The translations under genes and the position numbers were made by a program. From JACKHO01 sp041398745 (GTDB lineage Bacteria; Planctomycetota; Planctomycetia; Planctomycetales; Planctomycetaceae), in assembly GCA_041398745.1 (NCBI GenBank), contig JAWKUB010000008.1, forward strand, positions 248,001 to 312,000: a stretch of DNA of 64,000 nucleotides. The letters run 5' to 3'. The notes below the pieces were generated by a model, which saw nothing but the letters and a program-made list of their open reading frames with translations, had not been told where the DNA came from and made no database searches. Position 1 is the stretch's first letter, and each line of letters opens with the position of its first letter. Positions 18,773 through 27,588 of this stretch are shown piece by piece.

Positions 18773-19030
18773 ATGGCCGTGTCGGCACACTGTGTAATGA
18801 ATACCCTGCATGAACTTCGAGACGCTTTTGTTTCGAACTGCAAAGGCGAAATTGTCTCTCCCCCCGAGTTTCTCCTCCAGTTAACGGGTCGTCTGCGGCT
18901 CGAAAGGTGTGACGAACCCTCGGTGAACCTCATTGGGGTGCGTGTGTCCTCCTCAGGAAGGCGTCTGTACGTGCCCGAAGAGCAACTCAGCCGCTGGCGG
19001 CAGTCACGGGCTGTAGGGGTGCTCAATTGA
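18773..19030 (+). CDS. Possible small protein of unknown function
   Basis: An 85-residue reading frame (ATG 18773) in an otherwise gene-poor stretch. It reads plausibly as protein (ELRDAFVSNCKGEIVSPPEFLLQL, RLERCDEPSVNLIGVRVSSSGRRLYVPEEQLSRW), with no low-complexity bias. I do not recognise it, and there is no clear ribosome-binding site, so it may be chance. The stretches on either side (18555-18772 and 19031-19388) hold no gene, hairpin or repeat that I could identify. Confidence 0.35.
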   Translation: MAVSAHCVMNTLHELRDAFVSNCKGEIVSPPEFLLQLTGRLRLERCDEPSVNLIGVRVSSSGRRLYVPEEQLSRWRQSRAVGVLN

Positions 19031-19388
19031 CGTAAAACCTTGCGCCGTCGGCAGGGTTGGGTAGTTGCTGAGCAATTTGTGAGATTTTCGAAAAGAAGAT
19101 CTACACAAGCAACTCCGTTCTTGCTTAAATGGGTAGTACGCCGCAGGAATGATTGGGATTCGCCGGACGCATCTCCTCCCGTCTTCCTCGGATACGTTGA
19201 CTCGCCTCATAGGCTTTCGCCCCTTCCCAGGTGGATTCTTGCCGCAAGGATGTGCTGAGTCTCGACTGGATGGGCATTACAGCTCCATCAATCATCTTCA
19301 CTTATGTGTTTCGACATGTTGATTTCGCGCAATTCGTTTGCCGATTTGACATTGAGGAATCTGCACTTTCAGCAATTGTAAGGTCAAT

Positions 19389-19946
19389 ATGCAAACTCAG
19401 GCCCGATTTGTGCGGCTGTTGCCCCAGGCGGATTTGCCCCGATACACCCATATTCCCGGCGCGGGAACTCCACACCCCTACCGCGATCCGCGTGGTCACA
19501 GCTACAACCGTCGCCCAATTCCTGCCAAGTCGCTGCGGGAAGAGTTGTGGGCCGAAAACCGTAGCTACCTCCTGGGGCTCGATTTGTTCAATTTGGGCTT
19601 CTACTGGGAAGCTCATGACGAGTGGGACCGCCTGCTGCGAGTGACGAACCACGAGTCTTTGACGGGCATGTTCCTCAAGGGCCTCGTGAAAATGGCCGCG
19701 GCCGGAGTGAAGGTTCGCGAAGAGAGCATTCACGGCGTACGTCGTCATGCAGCCTCAGCCGGCGAAGTCTTCGCCGATGTGGCCGCCGAGTCCGACAAGG
19801 ATCGCTTCTGCGGACTCGATTTCACGCTGCTGCAGTTTGCTGCTGACCGTGCCGCTCAACTTTCGTACCCCAGCGATTTGGAAACTGGACGCCCGCTGCG
19901 GGTATTTCCGTTCATGCTGGTTCCTGAGCCCATTCCGTTGGCTTAG
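19389..19946 (+). CDS. DUF309 family protein
   Basis: The 185-residue protein carries the DUF309 core: LFNLGFYWEAHDEWDRLL, then MFLKGLVKMAAAGVKVRE and GVRRHAASA. The motif is the WEAHE/D-W pattern plus a later basic helix; the function is unknown but the family is widespread and helical. The N-terminal 60 residues (Pro-rich, YTHIPGAGTPHPYRDP) are outside the domain. It is followed 55 bases later by another planctomycete hypothetical gene on the same strand. Confidence 0.75.
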   Translation: MQTQARFVRLLPQADLPRYTHIPGAGTPHPYRDPRGHSYNRRPIPAKSLREELWAENRSYLLGLDLFNLGFYWEAHDEWDRLLRVTNHESLTGMFLKGLVKMAAAGVKVREESIHGVRRHAASAGEVFADVAAESDKDRFCGLDFTLLQFAADRAAQLSYPSDLETGRPLRVFPFMLVPEPIPLA

Positions 19947-20001
19947 TCAGCATCGTATTGTTTGTTTCTGAGGCCTGATCAACAGTTCTTACGGTGAGCA
20001 A

Positions 20002-20862
20002 ATGCTCAGTCGCGAAGAGTACATTGAGCAGGCCTATTTTTTTCGCACGTGGCGTGAACGCCTCGACAATGACACAGCTGCACAGGAGCTGCTCGTCGAA
20101 ATTCGGGAAGAAATTCTCACCACGACGCGGCTCCCCATGGCCATCGATTTTCTGGCGGGCGAAATGCAGTTGCATGGCCGCATTGCCGAGGGCATGCAAA
20201 AACTGAAGCATTACTTCTCGCCGTTTCAGTCATTTGTTGTCCAAATGGCTGAACTGGAGAACACCCGCTTCGACTTTCGCATAGCATTGGAAATCCTCGA
20301 ACGAGAGGCGGAGTACCGATCCAGCGACACCGTCATCCCCCCCGCGCTTTTCGTATTTCAGTTTGAGTGTGTGGCACGAAATCGCCTGGGCTATGACAAA
20401 GGACTACTTGCGATTTCGCAAGATTCTCTCTATCCGCCGAACTGGAAACGCTGGATCGAACGAATTCGGTTCCAACTGGGGACCGTCGACTTCTCTGATT
20501 TGGTCTACCGTCAGTCAGAGCAGTGCCTCGAAGATCAGAAGAAACAAACTGGCAACGAGGATTTGACCGCGGAAAACGTGCTGTTTGATCGACAGGCTGG
20601 CCGCATCGCTCGGGCGAACATGGGGAAAGATCCCCTCTACATGTTCGCGGCACTCCAGCGGCAACTCAGCTATCCTGCAGTGCCGAGACCAAAGCCATCC
20701 AGCACCCGTCCGTTGTTTGATCCCCAGGTTGAACTGCGGTTTCAGCGGATTGAGTCGCGCATGACCATGCTCGAACAGGAGCAGAAGGGTGGCATCGATT
20801 TGACGCCATACATGAAATCGCCCGACGGCAAATCACGACCTGACTTCGGCTCACTCGAGTAA
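20002..20862 (+). CDS. Conserved planctomycete-type hypothetical protein
   Basis: Function unknown. The 286-residue product is soluble and largely alpha-helical (YIEQAYFFRTWRERL, AAQELLVEIREEILTTTRLPMAIDFLAGEM, FVVQMAELENTRFDFRIALEILEREAEY). A middle region FVFQFECVARNRLGYDKGL and WKRWIERIRFQLG precede a C-terminal coiled-coil-like tail (QVELRFQRIESRMTMLEQEQ). No signal peptide or membrane segment. ATG 20002 follows a GGTGAG-type purine stretch. It sits between the DUF309 gene and the convergent murA gene. Confidence 0.75.
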   Translation: MLSREEYIEQAYFFRTWRERLDNDTAAQELLVEIREEILTTTRLPMAIDFLAGEMQLHGRIAEGMQKLKHYFSPFQSFVVQMAELENTRFDFRIALEILEREAEYRSSDTVIPPALFVFQFECVARNRLGYDKGLLAISQDSLYPPNWKRWIERIRFQLGTVDFSDLVYRQSEQCLEDQKKQTGNEDLTAENVLFDRQAGRIARANMGKDPLYMFAALQRQLSYPAVPRPKPSSTRPLFDPQVELRFQRIESRMTMLEQEQKGGIDLTPYMKSPDGKSRPDFGSLE

Positions 20863-20973
20863 GAATTCGTAGCCGAGGAACAGAGTTGACGACATGTGCG
20901 TCCGGGTACTCTTCTGATGCTGGTTGTTAAAGTCCTCAGGCATTTCGAAGAATGGACCTGACGAATTGCTGCA

Positions 20974-22317
20974 TCAGGCGGGACGTTTGATTCCCGGCGT
21001 GACAAGCGTCGGCGGCTGCAGTGGCAGTGGAATGTTTTGTGGTGTATCAACCGTTCGCACGACCGACGCTCCTAACTGATTCAGCTTGCGTTCCAGTTGT
21101 TCATAACCACGGTCCAAGTGGTAAATGCGACGGATAGTCGACTCATCGCGTGCCGCGAGTGCTGCCAAGACAAGTGCGGCACTTGCCCGTAAGTCCGATG
21201 CCATGACATTCGCGCCCGACAAGTAGGGAACTCCGTCAATGAGCGCCGTGTTTCCGTCTCGCTGAATTCTCGCGCCGAGCCTACAGAGTTCCGAGACGTG
21301 CAGAAAGCGGTCGGGGAATACGCAGTCTTTGACCACGCTTCGCCCTTTTGCCAGCGACAGCAACGCCATGAGTTGAGCCTGGGTGTCCGTAGGGAAGCCG
21401 GGATAGGGAACCGCCGTAATTTCTGTTGGCTGAATCACCTCTGGCCCGGTCAAGTTGATGGTGTCGTCTTCCAGTTCGATACTGGCTCCCACCTCCCGCA
21501 AAACTTGCAATACAGCACTCAAATGTTCGGCGACAACACCTGACAGCGAAAGAGCTCCGCAAGTCATGGCTGCAGCAGTCAAAAGTGTAGCCGCCTCAAT
21601 GCGGTCGGGAATCACTTCGTATTCGCAGCCGTGAAGTGCGTCGACGCCTTCAATGGTCAATTCGGGCGTCCCCTGTCCGGAAATCTGAGCACCGCACGCG
21701 TTCAGGAAGTTGGCCAAATCAACGACTTCCGGCTCGCAGGCCGCGCCTTCAATAACCGTCATGCCTTCCGCCAGCACAGCAGCACTCAGCACATTGCACG
21801 TTCCTGTGACCGTGCTGCCCTGATCGCCGGACAAGGAAATTCGAGCACCCCGCAGACGCGAACATTTTCCGAAGACGTATCCTCGTTCTGTCCAGAGTTC
21901 TGCTCCCAGTGCAGCCAGTCCCTTGAGATGCAGGTCGATGGGGCGATGCCCAATTTGGCAACCGCCAGGAAGTGAAACACACGCCCAGCCGCGTCGGGCC
22001 AGCAGGGGGCCCAGCACACATACGCTCGCCCGCATGGTGCGGACGAGTTCGTAGTCGGCGACGCTGGTCGAGGTGGAAACAGTTTGCAGTTGTAGCCCAC
22101 CGTCCTCGCCGCGATGAACATGCATTCCCAGCTGTTCCAGCAAGCGTGCCAGCGTACGCACGTCAGCCAGGTCAGGGACGTTTGCCAGGTTTACCGCACC
22201 ATCAACCGCCAGTGTCGCCGCCATGACAGGAAGGCTGGCGTTCTTCGACCCGCTGACGCGCAGCGATCCCGAAAGAGACCTCCCTCCCTGCACGACAAAC
22301 ATATCCATCCCTGGCAT
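20974..22317 (-). CDS. murA: UDP-N-acetylglucosamine 1-carboxyvinyltransferase (MurA)
   Basis: MurA transfers enolpyruvate from PEP to UDP-GlcNAc, the first committed step of peptidoglycan synthesis, in the cytoplasm. The 447-residue protein begins with GGRSLSGSLRVSGSKNASLPVMAATL, has the active-site Cys in SLPGGCQIGHRPIDLHLKGL, and ends with RGYEQLERKLNQLGASV. A shared KNA(S) substrate lysine is present. The start is ATG 22317 with other in-frame ATGs at 22308 and 22302; the purine stretch AGAGG overlaps the first, so 22308 is a fair alternative. The gene bears on the question of whether planctomycetes make peptidoglycan. Confidence 0.95.
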   Translation of the reverse strand: MPGMDMFVVQGGRSLSGSLRVSGSKNASLPVMAATLAVDGAVNLANVPDLADVRTLARLLEQLGMHVHRGEDGGLQLQTVSTSTSVADYELVRTMRASVCVLGPLLARRGWACVSLPGGCQIGHRPIDLHLKGLAALGAELWTERGYVFGKCSRLRGARISLSGDQGSTVTGTCNVLSAAVLAEGMTVIEGAACEPEVVDLANFLNACGAQISGQGTPELTIEGVDALHGCEYEVIPDRIEAATLLTAAAMTCGALSLSGVVAEHLSAVLQVLREVGASIELEDDTINLTGPEVIQPTEITAVPYPGFPTDTQAQLMALLSLAKGRSVVKDCVFPDRFLHVSELCRLGARIQRDGNTALIDGVPYLSGANVMASDLRASAALVLAALAARDESTIRRIYHLDRGYEQLERKLNQLGASVVRTVDTPQNIPLPLQPPTLVTPGIKRPA

Positions 22318-22414
22318 CCTCTACGAATGAACCGCCTCCTTGGACGTCTTGCGACGCCTCAAAAGTCTAGCAGGTCCCGGGAGAAATCAGAATACGGAGC
22401 CGCTCTATTAACGT

Positions 22415-22497
22415 GGGAGGGCGACGCTCCTGCGGAGCCGTGAAGGTGGTACCATCGCCCAATCCCAAATGCGGCTCGGCAGGAGCCTCGCCCTCCC
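22415..22497. repeat. Inverted repeat of a GC-rich planctomycete element
   Basis: The left arm 22415-22440 (GGGAGGGCGACGCTCCTGCG...) and the right arm 22471-22497 (reverse complement GGGAGGGCGAGGCTCCTGCC...) are near-identical in opposite orientation, with two visible mismatches, around a 30-base spacer. Each arm also contains a GGCTCC/GGAGCC internal palindrome. It lies between murA and the tat genes. Confidence 0.8.
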
Positions 22498-22550
22498 GGC
22501 ATGTTTGTGAACGAAGGACAGGAATAAGTCTGACCAAACGTGCACGCCGG

Positions 22551-22844
22551 CTAAGACTCAGATGGTGGAGCGACTGGCGGTTCGAAACGCGGAGCCCGGA
22601 ACTCTTCAGGGCGGGTTTCGACAGGATCGGGGCGGCGGGTTGCTGCTGGAGGAGGAGTAGGACGCGATGGGGACGAGTCATCCATGGCGGTATTGAACTC
22701 GCGCTGCAGTCCCTGCATTCCACGTCGGAATTCCGTGTACTTCTTGCCGAACTTCTTCGCAACTTCCGGAAGGTTCTTTCCGTACAGCAGCAAAGCCACG
22801 ACTCCGACCAGAATCATTTCGTAGTAGCTTACCCCAGGCAGCAT
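22551..22844 (-). CDS. Twin-arginine translocase subunit, TatA/TatB type
   Basis: A 97-residue protein with one N-terminal transmembrane helix (EMILVGVVALLLYGK), the hallmark FG/YG-KNLPEV turn and the amphipathic helix KKFGKKYTEFRRGMQGLQREF. A Pro/Arg-rich tail follows. TatA/B proteins form the pore and receptor that export folded proteins carrying RR signals; several such signals occur in this window. The longer tail fits TatB or a long TatA. It lies 58 bases downstream of a second, shorter Tat gene on the same strand. Confidence 0.88.
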   Translation of the reverse strand: MLPGVSYYEMILVGVVALLLYGKNLPEVAKKFGKKYTEFRRGMQGLQREFNTAMDDSSPSRPTPPPAATRRPDPVETRPEEFRAPRFEPPVAPPSES

Positions 22845-22902
22845 TTCAAACTCCAGCAGCCAGTTTCCGAATCACCGAACTCAGGTTCCGCAGGAAACTT
22901 GC

Positions 22903-23064
22903 TCAAGTTGTCACTTCGTCTTCCGAATCATCTTCCTTAAGCCCTTCCTTGAAGGACTTCACACTCATCCCGAGTGATCGCATTGTAGCAGGGAGACGGT
23001 TGCCAAAGAATAACAGCGCAACAGCCGCAACAATCAATAATTGGTACCCACCGGTCGCAAACAT
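22903..23064 (-). CDS. Very short TatA-type protein (53 aa)
   Basis: Read on the minus strand from ATG 23064: MFATGGYQLLIVAAVALLFF, then the turn FGNRLPATMRSLG and the amphipathic helix MSVKSFKEGLKEDD, ending in EDEVTT and TGA. It has every TatA element: a short N terminus, one membrane helix, the FG-x-x-LP hinge, an amphipathic helix and an acidic tail. At 53 residues it is close to the minimum for the family. The neighbouring longer gene shares the hinge (YGKNLP). The two genes lie in tandem. This gene is easy to miss because of its size. Confidence 0.88.
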   Translation of the reverse strand: MFATGGYQLLIVAAVALLFFGNRLPATMRSLGMSVKSFKEGLKEDDSEDEVTT

Positions 23065-23260
23065 GACAACAAACTCCAGGTTGAGAAGGATATTCGGACT
23101 TCAACAGTTCCTGAAGCATCTTGCCCGTGCGTCGCGGCTCAAATAGCGAACGGCGCACAGGTACCCTCAGATACCTCTGAAACTGCCATTCGCTCATCCG
23201 GGCACATCGGCTCAAATCGCGCGAACCACACCATTATTCTTCCCGCTTGGTGGCCCTCTG

Positions 23261-24313
23261 TCAATCCGCCGCTACGAAAATGTCCTTTGTGGCCTTATCG
23301 GTGGTGAGGCCACTTTCCTTGGCTGGCGTCTCCTTAATGAGCCGTGCGATGACCTGGTCGGGCGTAATTCCTTCACTCTCGGCCGAGAAATTCGTCACAA
23401 TGCGGTGGCGCAGAATCGGAGCAGCCAGTTCCGCAATGTCAGATGTCGACACATGGACCCGACCGTTGAGCAGTGCCCGGGTCTTGGCTCCAAGCAGCAT
23501 ATACTGGACTGCACGGGGGCCCGCTCCCCAACCCAGCCATTCAGTGACAAACTTTGGAATCCCCGGCTCGCCGACACGCGTCTGACGGACAAGTGCGAGT
23601 GCATAGTCGGCCACGTGATCGGAGACATGCACCTGCCGGACAATGTTCTGAATCTCCAGGATTTGCTCACCATCGAGCACGGGCTGAATGTCAGCCTTTT
23701 CAATGCCGGTCGTCTGCAGTGCGATTTGTTTCTCTTCATCGTAGCTGGGGTACTTCACGAAGACTTTGAACATGAAACGGTCCTGCTGCGCTTCAGGCAG
23801 CTGATACGTTCCTTCCTGCTCAATAGGGTTCTGAGTCGCCAGCACGAAGAACGGATTCGGGAGCTGGTGACGGTTTTTACCAACGGTCACCTGACCTTCC
23901 TGCATCGCTTCCAGCAACGCCGCCTGGGTCTTCGGCGGCGTTCGGTTGATTTCATCGGCCAGAATGACGTTGAAGAACAGCGGCCCGGACAGAAACTGAA
24001 ATTCACGGTCGCCCGTTTCCTGATTCGTCCGCAACACCTCCGTTCCCGTAATGTCGGCGGGCATGAGGTCGGGCGTAAACTGCACACGGCTGAAGCTCAT
24101 GGAGAGGCACCGGGCCAGCGTGCTGATCATCAGTGTTTTGGCCAGTCCGGGAACACCTTCCAGCAGGCAATGGCCGCGACTGAACAGTGCGATGAGCAAC
24201 TGGTCGATAACGTCATCCTGCCCGACGATGACCTTCGCCATTTGTTCCTTGATGTCGCGGTAGGCACGGTGGACCTTGGCAATCGATTCTTGTGTCGCCT
24301 GATTCTCGGACAT
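23261..24313 (-). CDS. MoxR-family AAA+ ATPase
   Basis: The 350-residue ATPase (ATG 24313) has the MoxR pattern: VIVGQDDVIDQLLIALFSRGHCLLEGVPGLAKT (Walker A GVPGLAKT), SFSRVQFTPDLMPADITG, GPLFFNVILADEINRTPPKTQAALLEAM and FFVLATQNPIEQEGTYQLPEAQQDRFMF. MoxR ATPases act as chaperone-like partners of VWA-domain and DUF58 proteins. No such partner gene is adjacent: the flanks are the tat genes and an unrelated DUF1501 gene, so the partner may lie elsewhere. The C-terminal lid (residues 270-340) is complete. Confidence 0.95.
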   Translation of the reverse strand: MSENQATQESIAKVHRAYRDIKEQMAKVIVGQDDVIDQLLIALFSRGHCLLEGVPGLAKTLMISTLARCLSMSFSRVQFTPDLMPADITGTEVLRTNQETGDREFQFLSGPLFFNVILADEINRTPPKTQAALLEAMQEGQVTVGKNRHQLPNPFFVLATQNPIEQEGTYQLPEAQQDRFMFKVFVKYPSYDEEKQIALQTTGIEKADIQPVLDGEQILEIQNIVRQVHVSDHVADYALALVRQTRVGEPGIPKFVTEWLGWGAGPRAVQYMLLGAKTRALLNGRVHVSTSDIAELAAPILRHRIVTNFSAESEGITPDQVIARLIKETPAKESGLTTDKATKDIFVAAD

Positions 24314-24473
24314 ATTCACTGCTTTTCGCTGATTTCAAAATTCTTCGCTGTCACAGACTCCCGCCCGGACATCGAGAATCGTAGACGGACGGCCCGCAAG
24401 ATGGTAGCCGATTCGCCCCAACCTCCTCTGGACTACCGTGAGAATTGCAGATTAGAGGCCATTTTTAGAATCC

Positions 24474-24498
24474 GGTGGCACAGACATTCCTGTCTGTG
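24474..24498. repeat. Short palindromic repeat, copy 3 of 3
   Basis: Perfect 8-bp arms CACAGACA / TGTCTGTG around TTCC, preceded by GGTGG. The copy at 5008-5036 is its reverse complement with one loop change. It lies between moxR and a DUF1501 gene, downstream of the latter's neighbour; the rest of 24314-24544 shows no other feature. Confidence 0.82.
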
Positions 24499-24544
24499 TT
24501 TGACCAGGCAATAAGCCACTATCAGTGAGGACTTCAAACAACCA

Positions 24545-25999
24545 TTAAGCCAGGATTTGCTCAATCGCCTGACCGTGGTCAATATCGAGCCGCTTTCGGT
24601 CGGGGAGTTCCAGCCGTCTGGAATCGAGCCCTAGCTGCTTCAAAATGGTGGCATGAATGTCGGTGACGTAGTGGCGATCTTCAACCGCATGGAATCCAAT
24701 TTCGTCTGTGACCCCATGCACCGTGCCCCCCTTCGTGCCACCGCCAGCCATCCAGACGGAGAATCCGTAAATGTGATGGTCACGACCATCGGAACCTTGC
24801 GTGCCGGGCGTGCGTCCAAATTCGCTCGCAAACAGTACCAGTGTCGAATCCAGTAGCCCACGTTGCTTCAGGTCTTTAATCAGACCCGCAATGGGTTTAT
24901 CGACCGCTTTGAAGTTCCGTTCGTGATTTGCCTTCAAACCGCTGTGGGCATCCCAAGCACCTGCCCCGCCGGCTCCATGTTGAACCTGAATGAAACGCAC
25001 CCCTCGCTCGACGAATCGGCGAGCCGCCAACATTTGCATGCCAAAGTCGCGCGTAGCGGGATCATTCAATCCGTACAGTTCTTGAGTCGCCTGAGTCTCT
25101 TCATCGAACCGTAGTGTTTCTGGCACGGAGGTCTGCATGCGAAAGGCGAGTTCATACGCTTTGATGCGAGCCGCGAGTGCTTCGTCTTCCGGGTATTCAT
25201 TTCCCCGGATGCCATTCAGTTGCCGCACCAAATCGAACGACAGTTCCTGTTCATCTCTGGTGACATCACCAGGGGCTGTCCCGAAATCGAGTGGGTTCTT
25301 GGGATCAACTCGGATGGGCGTCGCGTCGTGTGCGGGGCCGAGATAGTGACCATCCCGCTTGTTCCAGTATTCTCGCTTCCCCATCGAAATGAACTGCGGC
25401 AAATTGTCGTTGAGCGATCCCAACCCGTAGTGCACCCAGGCACCCAACGTTGGGAATTCTCCATCGAGCATGTGACGGCCCGAATGAAACTGCGTTTGCG
25501 CGCCATGATTGTCGTCCGTCGTCCACATGGACCGGACAATCGCGAGGTCGTCAACACAGCTACCCATGTGCGGCACCCAGTCGCTCAGTTCAATTCCCGA
25601 CTCGCCGTACTTGCGGAATCCCACCTGCAACGGATACAGCTTGTTCCGTTGCTGCCCGTTGGCGTCGTTGATGACGGTGACCCGAGCCAACTTCAACTTC
25701 TCAGGATTCTGGACGTCCTTGAATGGTGTCTCATTGATCGACATCCCACCGTACTTCAAAAGCATGGGCTTGGGATCAAACGACTCCGCCTGCGACACAC
25801 CGCCGTTCATGAACAACCAGATAACACTCTTCGCCTTTGGAGTGAAATGCGGTTCCCCCGTCGGCGGTTCCCAAACCGAGGGAGCTTCAGCCCGCAGAAC
25901 ATTGTCACGCGCCAGCATGGCACCAAGGGCCAAACTGCCGAATCCCAGTCCGGCATGCGAAAGAAATGATCTGCGTGATTGGACAAATCGGTGCGGCAT
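24545..25999 (-). CDS. DUF1501 exported protein (second of four)
   Basis: A 484-residue DUF1501 protein with RSFLSHAGLGFGSLALGAMLARD at the N terminus, a likely export signal. Motifs: SVIWLFMNGGVSQAESFDPKPMLLKYGG, DLAIVRSMWTTDDNHGAQTQFHSG, MASARRFVERGVRFIQVQHGAGG, and VLFASEFGRTPGTQGSDGRDHH. The core GRDHH is a probable metal-binding element. The gene has no DUF1549/DUF1553 partner next to it. Its best match within the window is the copy at 27589-29010, both with the LVERGVRFVQ/HGAG stretch. Confidence 0.93.
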   Translation of the reverse strand: MPHRFVQSRRSFLSHAGLGFGSLALGAMLARDNVLRAEAPSVWEPPTGEPHFTPKAKSVIWLFMNGGVSQAESFDPKPMLLKYGGMSINETPFKDVQNPEKLKLARVTVINDANGQQRNKLYPLQVGFRKYGESGIELSDWVPHMGSCVDDLAIVRSMWTTDDNHGAQTQFHSGRHMLDGEFPTLGAWVHYGLGSLNDNLPQFISMGKREYWNKRDGHYLGPAHDATPIRVDPKNPLDFGTAPGDVTRDEQELSFDLVRQLNGIRGNEYPEDEALAARIKAYELAFRMQTSVPETLRFDEETQATQELYGLNDPATRDFGMQMLAARRFVERGVRFIQVQHGAGGAGAWDAHSGLKANHERNFKAVDKPIAGLIKDLKQRGLLDSTLVLFASEFGRTPGTQGSDGRDHHIYGFSVWMAGGGTKGGTVHGVTDEIGFHAVEDRHYVTDIHATILKQLGLDSRRLELPDRKRLDIDHGQAIEQILA

Positions 26000-26159
26000 G
26001 TTTTGTCCCTCGATTAGAGTTGCAACAGCAAAGTTGAACTAAACTATCGTGGATTCAAATGGTTGGAACAAGCCCCGAGGAATTCCATGGAGCGACTCGT
26101 CGAGGCGTCATTGAACCGGTTTGACCCGTGTCACTTACGATTCAATCTGAACAACGCGT

Positions 26160-26675
26160 TTAGTTGTCTGACGACGTCGTAGGCGAATCCAGTTGAAAAA
26201 GTTGTTCGTTGATGCACTGTCGACGAAGCCGAACCTCCTTTTCCAATTCCGCGAATTCCTGGGCACAATGGATTTCGTATGCACCGACGGAACCAAAAAG
26301 AAACGCAAGTAGAGCAGGAATCCAGTTGCCGAAAATGAGCGCATTGATGACGCATATCAGGGAGGCCACAACTTTGACAGTCCCTCTTGTAACCGTCGGT
26401 CTGTGTCGTGCCCAAGCAAACCATTCTTTGCACTTCCGTTCCCACTGCGTGTTAAGGCAGACCAGTTCGTTCTCCAACTGCAAACGACGATCCTGAACCG
26501 AAGGCGGACTGGTTGGGGGAGCAGCCAATGCAAACACACGAGTGAATCGAGATGAACCTCTCTGATCAACTTTCAAACGAGTGTTGCACAGACCACAGGT
26601 GAGGTAGTTGGTTCCAGCCAACACCGTCAGCGGTGCTCCACACGCATTGCAGTTGAGTTGATATGTCCTACGCAT
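26160..26675 (-). CDS. Zinc-ribbon membrane protein of unknown function
   Basis: The 171-residue protein starts with a zinc-ribbon (CNACGAPLTV, LTCGLCNTRL; four cysteines in CxxC pairs). A linker with VQDRRLQLENELVCLN, a helix pair and two closely spaced hydrophobic segments (VVASLICVINALIFGNWIPALLAFLFG) follow. The last part EFAELEKEVRLRRQCINEQL is charged and helical. It could anchor a cytoplasmic zinc finger at the membrane. Function unknown; it lies between a DUF1501 and the sirtuin gene. Confidence 0.7.
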   Translation of the reverse strand: MRRTYQLNCNACGAPLTVLAGTNYLTCGLCNTRLKVDQRGSSRFTRVFALAAPPTSPPSVQDRRLQLENELVCLNTQWERKCKEWFAWARHRPTVTRGTVKVVASLICVINALIFGNWIPALLAFLFGSVGAYEIHCAQEFAELEKEVRLRRQCINEQLFQLDSPTTSSDN

Positions 26676-26780
26676 CGTATTTGGTTTGCTTCAAACAGCA
26701 TTCGACCAATTCAATCGTATGGCGAACGGGCGCTGTCGACAGGCATAATCGTTTGACTCGTGGCGAATATCACCCACATT

Positions 26781-27557
26781 CTACTCAGTCTCACGAATGC
26801 GGGACCATATCGCATCCATTGCTTCGGCTGCTCCCATGTCGAGGCGGTAATCGACGAAGTGGGTGAGCACTGTTTCTCTGGGGTTAATCTCAAACGTCGG
26901 TGCACCCCAGTGTTTCGCTTCAAAAACCGGGTCCTGGATATAAGGGAAAACAGCACTTGTCCCAACACAGACAACAGCGCTGAACCCCCTTTCCATTTCG
27001 CGACGCATTACTGCAAGTGCCTCGTCGGGAAGTGGCTCCCCGAACAATACGACATCGGGACGCATTACCGCGTTGCATTTTGGACATCGCGGCGCTATTT
27101 CATTGTCAACACCTTCGCTAACGGGAGTGCGAAACGAACATCCCATACAGGACAACGACCGCATGTTGCCATGAATTTCAATGACATTTTCCGAACCAGC
27201 CAAGCGATGAAAGCCATCAACGTTTTGCGTCAAAGTCCATACGCGGGGGAAATGTCGTTCCATCTCGGCAATGACTTCATGTGCACGATTAAACGTCGCC
27301 CCACTGGCAGCGTCGCCAATTTGCCGTAGGTACTTCCACGTCAATTCTGGATTCGACCGCAGCATCGGTCCCGACAAGATTTCCTCAATGGCAAGCCCTT
27401 CTTCAGTGGCTTCTACGTCGTACAAGCCGCCAATGCCTCGGTAGGTCGGAACTCCCGAATCGGCCGAAACTCCGGCCCCGGTCACAAACAGTATGCTTCG
27501 ACAATTGCGTAGAATGCGTGCGACAGTTTCGATGATTTCTTGCTGATGCCGCTCCAT
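26781..27557 (-). CDS. Sir2-family NAD-dependent deacylase (sirtuin)
   Basis: ATG 27557 (MERHQQEI) was chosen; further upstream codons would overlap the DUF1501 gene. The 258-residue enzyme has GAGVSADSGVPTYRG, TLTQNVDGFHR, IHGNMR and the zinc pairs CMGC / CPKC, then PDVVLFGEPLP and VCVGTSAVFPYIQDP. Sirtuins remove acyl groups from lysines using NAD+. The catalytic His (IEIHGN) and NAD-binding motifs are intact, so activity is expected. Two cysteine pairs fit a normal zinc site. Confidence 0.93.
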   Translation of the reverse strand: MERHQQEIIETVARILRNCRSILFVTGAGVSADSGVPTYRGIGGLYDVEATEEGLAIEEILSGPMLRSNPELTWKYLRQIGDAASGATFNRAHEVIAEMERHFPRVWTLTQNVDGFHRLAGSENVIEIHGNMRSLSCMGCSFRTPVSEGVDNEIAPRCPKCNAVMRPDVVLFGEPLPDEALAVMRREMERGFSAVVCVGTSAVFPYIQDPVFEAKHWGAPTFEINPRETVLTHFVDYRLDMGAAEAMDAIWSRIRETE

Positions 27558-27588
27558 TGCACATGCCCAATATGTTTTTGCAAGTCGA

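Noticed and set aside
19031..19388. Stretch searched for a tRNA or small RNA
   Set aside because: No cloverleaf, TpsiC-like GGTTCGA element or conserved hairpin was seen.
22937..23215. Cysteine-rich 92-residue frame on the minus strand
   Set aside because: It overlaps the 53-residue TatA-type gene in another frame; the TatA frame has the better protein signature.
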